A stretch of DNA of 64,000 nucleotides from Streptomyces caniscabiei (lineage in GTDB: Bacteria; Actinomycetota; Actinomycetes; Streptomycetales; Streptomycetaceae). The notes under the pieces are model-generated. The model was not told where the DNA came from. It worked only from the letters and a program-made list of their open reading frames with translations, and made no database searches. The stretch spans positions 1 to 64,000 of the forward strand of contig NZ_JABXWI010000025.1 in the NCBI RefSeq assembly GCF_014930365.1, written 5' to 3'. Below, piece after piece: positions 59,128 to 64,000 of this stretch (position 1 is the stretch's first letter; each line of letters begins with the position of its first letter). The position numbers were made by a program, and so were the translations under genes.

Positions 59128-59617
59128 GGCGGCTGCTTTGAGCGGAGTGGGCCACAGAAGCCCACGACTTGCCAAGTTCCAGAGGGAGACGCGTCAACGC
59201 TAATGTCACGGCGGAGAGCGTGCCGAAGCCATGGCCAGGCGTTGAATCATGCGCGTATTCCCCTCTCTTGCGTGGCCCGCTCTCGTTGCGTAAACGGCCG
59301 GAGTAGTCAAGTGTGGGCGATCGCGAACTCACTGTAACGAGCGCAATGGGCATCCACCGCACCAGAGTGCGCCGTTCGCTCCCGTAGCAACTGGCCCGCC
59401 GCCACGAGGCACCCCGCTGTACGACCGGCGGATACCGCTTCAGAAGCGCGATCAGGCCAGGAAGGCCCCTGCCACCACTCCGTTCCGAACGGAACGCCGC
59501 GCCCTTTTGTCGCCAGGCCAGCCGCAGAGATCCAACCCAGTGGTGGCAGCGGCGCGACTGCCGAACGCCCTGGCTTGGTGCCGACCGCCCGCCTCCAAGT
59601 CGGAGCGAGCGCAGAGA
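59128..59617. other. non-coding gap after the serine hydrolase gene
   Basis: No gene supported. GC content falls compared with the genes on either side, and the open frames here lack ribosome sites and third-position GC bias. It may include the terminator of the cluster and the 3' region of the small gene at 59618. Confidence 0.45.
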
Positions 59618-59782
59618 TCAGCCGTGGTGTTCCTCCTGCTCGTTCTGCAAGGCGTCGCGCACGGATCGCCAAGCGCGGATTGCGTTACCGATGTCCACCA
59701 ACAGCCCTCGGAGTTGGCGAATCAGAACCCTCGCGGCACAAATGGCAGCAATGACTTCGAATTCCACCGCGAGCCCGCTCAT
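59618..59782 (-). CDS. 54-residue hypothetical protein
   Basis: A complete small gene on the minus strand. ATG at 59782 is preceded by GGTGAGGAG about 6 nt upstream, a good ribosome site. The product begins 'MSGLAVEFEVIAAICAARVL' and continues 'IRQLRGLLVDIGNAIRAWRS', with an amphipathic helical look, then a charged end (ALQNEQEEHH). I do not recognise it. It lies between the serine hydrolase gene and the CRISPR array and reads towards the hydrolase gene. Confidence 0.5.
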   Translation of the reverse strand: MSGLAVEFEVIAAICAARVLIRQLRGLLVDIGNAIRAWRSVRDALQNEQEEHHG

Positions 59783-60290
59783 TGGCTGCTCCTCACCTCG
59801 GGCACCAGCCTCTCCGCCTCGCGCCGCGAAGTCTGTACCACGCTAGGTACATTTCGTGATCACCCTCGGATTCGCCCACGCGATCAGGCAGACATGCGGC
59901 TGAACTGAACGAGCCGAGCCTCTTTGAGGCGCCGCGTACAAGACTCGCCGCCGTGAAGGCGCGTGTCCGCATCACAGTTGATGCATTTGCTGATCTTGAA
60001 GATCCGCGTCACAGAAACGAGGCTGAGTCGATGCGCCCAGGCTGACCGTCGAACGGGCCGGTGTCTGTAGGGTTGGGCCTACTTTTTGTGATCTTGGATG
60101 GATCCGCAAGTGCGGCCTGTCCAGAGTGTTCCGGTGCAGTTCATGCGGGGTGCTCTGCGTGAGCGGACGGTTCGGCAGGAGCCGTCATGCACCGAAGCCT
60201 GATGTGCGGGGAGGTGCTCCTGACCAGGCGGTTCCGGACGTGGGGAAAGCGTCCGGAACCAACCTCATGTTCTGGCCAGGACTCCAAGGA
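59783..60290. other. non-coding gap before the distal end of the CRISPR array
   Basis: No gene supported. A GGTTCCGGAC...GTCCGGAACC inverted repeat (60230-60260) ends in GGAACCAAC, like the repeat end GGAGCCAAC. It may be the array terminator or a decayed outer repeat. A second hairpin GACGGTTC...GAGCCGTC lies at 60166-60186. Confidence 0.5.
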
Positions 60291-60806
60291 CGGGTGACCT
60301 CCGCGGATGCGAAGCGAACGCGACGGTCTTGGCCTTGATCGTCGATCAGTGTGGGCGACTTCCGCGGGTGCGGAGCAGACCAAATCGACCCTCTCACGCG
60401 GGCGTTCACCACCGGGTGACCTCCGCAGGCGCGGAGCCAACGACGGCACGCTCAAGTCGTTGTGGGCGCAGCGCGGTGCACCTTCGCGGGCGCGGAGCGA
60501 ACACCGCGTTGCCGAGCTGGCGCACCTGCTCCCGCGGGGTACCTCCGCGGACGCGGAGCCAACGGACGCACTCTCTACGCCACGCACCGGCCCCTCGAGG
60601 CACCTCTGCGGACGCGGAGCCAACCATGCGCTCGCCTACCAGAGTTGGGCCATTGGCGGGGCACCTCCGCGACGCGGAGCCAACCGGCACCGCGTCCTGT
60701 ACCTGAACTCCCAGTTCGGGGCACCTCCGCGGACGCGGAGCCAACGCGTACGAGCCCGACCAGGTCGCGGAGTAGGTCGGGGCACCTCCGCGGACGCGGA
60801 GCCAAC
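60291..60806 (-). CRISPR. type I-E CRISPR array, nine repeats and eight 32-nt spacers
   Basis: Repeats lie at 60291-60319, 60352-60380, 60413-60441, 60474-60502, 60535-60563, 60596-60624, 60657-60684 (one base short), 60717-60745 and 60778-60806, with a 61-nt period. Read on the minus strand the 29-nt consensus is GTTGG, stem CTCCGC, loop GTCC, stem GCGGAG, then an 8-nt handle GTGCCCCG, the I-E layout. Sequence decay rises towards 60291, so that is the old end; the leader is at the right, next to the cas genes, and transcription should run leftwards. All eight spacers are exactly 32 nt. Four repeats near the old end carry several changes; the 60657 copy has lost one G in the loop region. Confidence 0.95.
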
Positions 60807-60936
60807 CCTTGCTGACCTGCATGGTTAGGGGTGCTTTGCCATTTTGTGCGTTACGACAAGCCCGTTCTTTCGATCGTGACCTATCGCAGTCGTGGGACAT
60901 GCATTTAAGTCACTCGATCGGGTGGGCGGGGGTGTG
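60807..60936 (-). promoter_or_regulatory. CRISPR leader
   Basis: About 130 nt next to the freshest repeat, clearly richer in A/T than the surroundings (CCATTTTGTG, GTTCTTTCG, GCATTTAAGT). The pre-crRNA promoter should be here, reading leftwards; I could not assign a confident -35/-10 pair. Confidence 0.65.
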
Positions 60937-60957
60937 AGTCTCCGCTGATGCGGAGCT
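60937..60957. promoter_or_regulatory. lone CRISPR-repeat-like hairpin upstream of cse1
   Basis: CTCCGC (60940-60945), loop TGAT, GCGGAG (60950-60955) has the same 6-bp stem and loop length as every repeat of the array, and AG/CT pairs extend it across one bulge. It is about 130 nt from the last repeat, has different flanks and is not part of the 61-nt phase. It may be a repeat-derived regulatory RNA site (see findings) or a simple hairpin. Confidence 0.6.
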
Positions 60958-61193
60958 GGGAGATATTGCGGAGATTTGCCCCATACGTCCCTGGGTTACC
61001 TCTATGTGTGCAGAGCGTGTCCACCTGGACTGTATCGGGCGGCTCTGACAGTTGGGGTGAGTTCGGAGGTTCCGGTTGCGCCGGTTCCATACGTCCCCTT
61101 AGCGTCACTCCCTGCTTGACGTCGGCGACTATGCGTGAACTCGTCGGTGTTCGGGCGCTGTTGGCGTTTCCGAGAGTGGGAGGAGGGGGGATC

Positions 61194-62744
61194 TTGCGTG
61201 CTTTCATCGCGGCTGACCAGCCGTGCGTCACGCTGGTGTTCCGTCGGGACGCGGATCCCGAGGAGTTGGCGGCCTTGGTGCCGGGGGCTGAGCCTGGTGG
61301 TCGCCGAGGAGTCGGTCTGCGCACGGCACTTCTGGCCGCTCATGCTGTGGCGGACCTTGAGGTGGCGAACCCGGCGGTGGAGTCGATGCTGCGGCGCCTT
61401 CTGACCGCGCTCGCGGTCCGCGCCGGCGGCCTTGATGTGCCCGACCGGGATGAATGGGAGGAGCGCTTCGACGCGCTGCTGTCGGCGGGCCGGTTCGATG
61501 CGGGGGCCGTGAACACGTACTTCGACCGGTGGCGGCACCGGTTCGATCTCTATGATCCGCACCGGCCGTTCCTCCAGGATCCCCGTCTTGCGGCGGAGTG
61601 CTCGCGCCAGGCGCCGCCCGGGAAACTGGTGATGCCGAGGCCGTCGGGATCGAACCAGCCTTGGCTCGACCGGACGCCGCAGGATGTCCCCGTACCGTCG
61701 GACGAGGCCCTGGGCTGGCTGCTCGCCTGGCGCGGCTACGGCCCGTCGGGCACGGGGGCCCAGCGCCGGCACGGCGGCGTGAACTCCAAGAACATGAAGG
61801 CCGCGCCATTGCGGGCGCTGGTGTCTTTCCACCCGCTGGGCGGCAGTCTGTTCACCTCACTCGTCCTGGCGTGCCCCCCGCCGACTGGAGGAGAAGATCC
61901 GGCACAGGATCTCGCGCCGTGGGAGCGCGAGGAACTCGAAGACCCCCTGCTGCCATCACCCGTGTGCGGGCCCGTCTCGCTGCTGACCGGCCGGAGCGCC
62001 CACCACGTCCTGCTGTCTGCGGACGAGACGGGAGCGGAGACGACAGGCTGCTGGGTGGCCTGGGCCACGCGGACGGATCTGCCCGCGGCCAGGGATCCGT
62101 TCGTCATCGACCGCGCCAAGGGTGGCCCGGTGCGGGCGAGTTGGCGCCGTTCCCTGCTGAGGGATTTCGACGCCTTCATCCACGCGAAGAACCCCGCCGC
62201 GGCGGGCGTCAAGGGGCAGATTCTTCCGGCTTGGCTGTCCGCGTTCGCCGACCTTCCCGAGGAAGTCCTTGACGGGCTGGGGCCGGTGCGCGTGCGGGCG
62301 CTGGGCTGCCACCAGGAGAAACAGGAGAAGGACGAACACTGGTACGCCGTGACGACCCCGGCGAGCATCGCCGCGTTCCTTCCTTCCCGGCATCCGCAAC
62401 GCGCCGCCCGCGTGGCCGACACCCGCAGAGCGGCGGAGGGCGCGGCGGCCGATCTGGCCAGGGCTCTTCGTACGGTGTGGAAGCACCTGGCGCCCGGTGA
62501 GAAGTCCTGCCCGTGGGCGGATGAGGCGACCGCCGCGTACTGGGACCGCGCCGAGGCGCTGTTCTGGCCGGCGATCAGCCACGACAGCGCCGAGGTGCCC
62601 CGGTTTCGCGGCCTGGCCCTGGAGATCTACGACGCCATCACCCGGCCGGCCGCGATCACCCCGCAGGGGTTGCACCCGGTGGCCCAGGCCCGCACCCAGC
62701 TCACCCACCCCCGGACTCCCGGAAGGAGGGCGAAGGCCGCGTGA
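61194..62744 (+). CDS. cse1: type I-E Cascade large subunit Cse1 (Cas8e)
   Basis: 516 residues. Cse1 is the Cascade subunit that reads the PAM and recruits Cas3. 'GLRTALLAAHAVADLEVANP' corresponds to the family's 'SLREALxxAHxIxDL' N-terminal block, followed by 'YFDRWRHRFDLYDPHRPFLQ', 'MKAAPLRALVSFHPLGGSLF' and 'SADETGAETTGCWVAWATR'. The C-terminal four-helix bundle is the last 130 residues or so. The TTG at 61194 is chosen because GGGAGGAGGGGGG lies just before it; the open frame runs further up (ATG 61131 or 60948) but without a site. It is the first cas gene after the array, with no cas3 before it. Its stop overlaps the cse2 start. Confidence 0.9.
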   Translation: MRAFIAADQPCVTLVFRRDADPEELAALVPGAEPGGRRGVGLRTALLAAHAVADLEVANPAVESMLRRLLTALAVRAGGLDVPDRDEWEERFDALLSAGRFDAGAVNTYFDRWRHRFDLYDPHRPFLQDPRLAAECSRQAPPGKLVMPRPSGSNQPWLDRTPQDVPVPSDEALGWLLAWRGYGPSGTGAQRRHGGVNSKNMKAAPLRALVSFHPLGGSLFTSLVLACPPPTGGEDPAQDLAPWEREELEDPLLPSPVCGPVSLLTGRSAHHVLLSADETGAETTGCWVAWATRTDLPAARDPFVIDRAKGGPVRASWRRSLLRDFDAFIHAKNPAAAGVKGQILPAWLSAFADLPEEVLDGLGPVRVRALGCHQEKQEKDEHWYAVTTPASIAAFLPSRHPQRAARVADTRRAAEGAAADLARALRTVWKHLAPGEKSCPWADEATAAYWDRAEALFWPAISHDSAEVPRFRGLALEIYDAITRPAAITPQGLHPVAQARTQLTHPRTPGRRAKAA

Positions 62745-63349
62745 CCACCGAGTCCCCGCCCGCCCCGTCGGTCAAGAAGAACCCGCTGGAGTCGTTCGAG
62801 CGGTTCATGCGCACCGTCCGTAGCGCGTGTGCCACCCCGGGCGGCCGCGCCGCCTTGCGTGACGGCCTGGCCGAGGAACTGTCCTCCCCGTGGCGGCTGT
62901 ACATGCATCTGCTGCCCGCCGGAGGGATCCCCTCCTACGCGCCCACCCGCGAGGCCGAACTCCCGTATCTGCTCGTGGCCTGTCTGTACGCGGTCCACGA
63001 CGCCCCCAACCCCCGCACGGCGAAGTCGAACCCCCCGCCCGCTGCGAAACCGGCGGAGATGTGGCAGAACCTGGGCTGGTCCTACGCCCGCGCCGCACGC
63101 ACGGGCGCGATGCGCCGGGAGAACGCCGCCGACGCGCTGTCGCACCTGGCCGAACTCGGCAGCGAGGACCTGTACCGAGAGCTTCCCGGCGCGATCTCGC
63201 TGCTGCGCTCGCAGCAGATCCCCGTCAAGTGGCCGGTGCTGCTGCGGGATCTGACCCGCTGGCCGAAGTGGGCGGACGACGTCCGCGTCGAATGGGCCCG
63301 CGCCTACCACACCCCCACCATCCGCACCGCTGAGGAGAAGACCAAGTGA
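62741..63349 (+). CDS. cse2: type I-E Cascade small subunit Cse2 (Cas11)
   Basis: 202 residues, all-helical. Cse2 forms the dimer that stabilises the R-loop inside Cascade. 'LPYLLVACLYAVHDAP', 'LSHLAELGSEDLYRELPGAI', 'LLRSQQIPVKWPVLLRDLTR' and 'VRVEWARAYHTP' fit the family's helices. The length is within the actinobacterial range. GTG start overlapping cse1; stop overlapping the cas7e GTG. Confidence 0.92.
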   Translation: MTTESPPAPSVKKNPLESFERFMRTVRSACATPGGRAALRDGLAEELSSPWRLYMHLLPAGGIPSYAPTREAELPYLLVACLYAVHDAPNPRTAKSNPPPAAKPAEMWQNLGWSYARAARTGAMRRENAADALSHLAELGSEDLYRELPGAISLLRSQQIPVKWPVLLRDLTRWPKWADDVRVEWARAYHTPTIRTAEEKTK

Positions 63350-64000
63350 TCAACTTCGGCCCCGGAAACCTGCACGTCGATCTCCACCTGATCCAGTCCT
63401 ACCCCTACTCCAATCTCAACAGGGATCGGCAGGGGGCTCCGAAGTCCGCGCGCTACGGCGGTGTGATGCGCGCCCGCAATTCATCGCAGAACGGCAAGCG
63501 GCACACCCGTACGGCTGTGGAGAGGGCGGTCGGCATCCGGGCGTTGCGGACCCGTGGCGTGCCACAGGCCGTCGCCAAGCGGCTGGCAGCACGCGGCTGG
63601 CAGCCGGAACTGGCCCGGGCCGCTGGGCAGATGCTGATTCTGGCGGCCGGGGTGAAGGGGCTGGGCATCACCGACTCCGGTGGCACCAACGCCCTGCTGT
63701 TCCTGCCGGAGAGCGCACTGGACGAACTGGCAGACCTCGCCGACGGCCACCGAGGCGACATCACCCAGGCGGTCTACGACATCGAGGCCGAAGCGGCGAA
63801 GGCGGCGAAGAGGACCACCCGCAGGAAGGCGGACGCCGACCTGGAACCGGCAGCGGACGACGAGGAAGAGCCCGCCGTCGGCGAGGGCAGCCCGCTGGCC
63901 AGGTACGCGGCCAAGATCCTGCCGAAGGCGGCGGTGCTCACGATCCTTCAGTCGAAGAACGCCTCGGTCGCTGCCTTCGGCCGCATGCTCGCCAACGAGT
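63346..64000 (+). CDS. cas7e: type I-E Cascade backbone protein Cas7e, 5' part
   Basis: Cut by the window end after about 218 residues; the family is usually 350-400. Cas7e binds the crRNA in six copies. 'LHVDLHLIQSYPYSNLNRDR' and 'GAPKSARYGGVMRARNSSQN' are the conserved start and RNA-contacting loop, then 'RTAVERAVGIRALRTRGVPQ'. The Glu/Ala/Lys-rich linker near residues 145-180 is a variable insertion. GTG start inside the cse2 stop. The rest of the operon (cas5e, cas6e, cas1, cas2) is expected beyond the window. Confidence 0.93.
   Translation, partial: MINFGPGNLHVDLHLIQSYPYSNLNRDRQGAPKSARYGGVMRARNSSQNGKRHTRTAVERAVGIRALRTRGVPQAVAKRLAARGWQPELARAAGQMLILAAGVKGLGITDSGGTNALLFLPESALDELADLADGHRGDITQAVYDIEAEAAKAAKRTTRRKADADLEPAADDEEEPAVGEGSPLARYAAKILPKAAVLTILQSKNASVAAFGRMLANE

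Noticed and set aside
59507..59908. Plus-strand open frame of 133 codons
   Set aside because: Composition and lack of a ribosome site argue against it, and it overlaps the better-supported small gene on the other strand.
59953..60045. A 30-codon GTG frame 'MKARVRITVDAFADLEDPRH...' between the small gene and the array
   Set aside because: No ribosome site, too short to judge and no recognisable family; it could be a gene remnant but cannot be supported.
60230..60263. A possible tenth, outermost CRISPR repeat
   Set aside because: It shares the GGAACCAAC-like end, but its stem differs completely and it is out of the 61-nt phase by 5 nt. It is better read as a terminator hairpin.

Overview
The window is high-GC actinobacterial DNA and almost certainly Streptomyces. 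It carries bldC, an Lsr2-type nucleoid protein, a valine dehydrogenase, a mycothiol-type enzyme family and GTG/TTG starts. From memory, the gene order dnaX-purD-...-purC-...-lsrL-purSQL-...-purFM-...-vdh-...-bldC-...-hrpA matches the S. coelicolor SCO4067-SCO4097 neighbourhood.

Region 1 (1-38.6 kb) is chromosomal core. It holds the 3' end of dnaX and seven genes of inosinate synthesis: purD, purC, purS, purQ, purL, purF and purM. Interspersed are a degenerate M48-like membrane protein, a dimethylformamidase-like protein, a four-gene ABC transporter/two-component operon, lsrL, vdh, bldC, the RNA helicase gene hrpA, a DEAD-box helicase with a repetitive Arg-rich tail, an APC permease and seven tRNA genes: Gly-GCC twice, Gly-TCC, Asp twice, Phe and Glu. 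Two tRNA species are present as duplicates bracketing other genes. Most transcription units end in long perfect hairpins.

Region 2 (38.6-50.5 kb) is an integrated mobilisable element at the 3' end of tRNA-Lys(UUU). It carries a tyrosine integrase overlapping an XRE regulator gene, a divergent excisionase-like gene, a DUF3631 ATPase, a DUF2637 membrane protein, a MobC-like protein and an HUH-type relaxase. No FtsK-type transfer gene is visible, so it looks like a mobilisable rather than a self-transmissible element. Between the tRNA and the integrase sits a large membrane nSTAND1 NTPase with 14 WD40 repeats, a candidate defence protein. It is bracketed by two copies of the integrase 3' end. 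No second attachment site was found, so the right boundary is unknown and everything to the window end may be cargo.

Region 3 (50.8-59.1 kb) is an unassigned cluster. A flavoprotein and an XRE/TPR regulator read leftwards. Reading rightwards are an RsbW-like ATPase, then a translationally coupled operon (every junction overlaps by 4 nt): MurA-like enolpyruvyl transferase, two-domain 5'-nucleotidase, two adjacent dCTP-deaminase-like proteins and a GT4 glycosyltransferase. An SxxK serine hydrolase follows. The two deaminase paralogues each lack the catalytic residues the other keeps, which suggests a hetero-oligomer.

Region 4 (59.6-64 kb) is a type I-E CRISPR-Cas locus: nine repeats and eight spacers read leftwards, a leader, and then cse1, cse2 and cas7e reading rightwards and cut by the window end. 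No cas3 lies between the array and cse1. A lone hairpin with the same stem as the CRISPR repeat sits between the leader and cse1.
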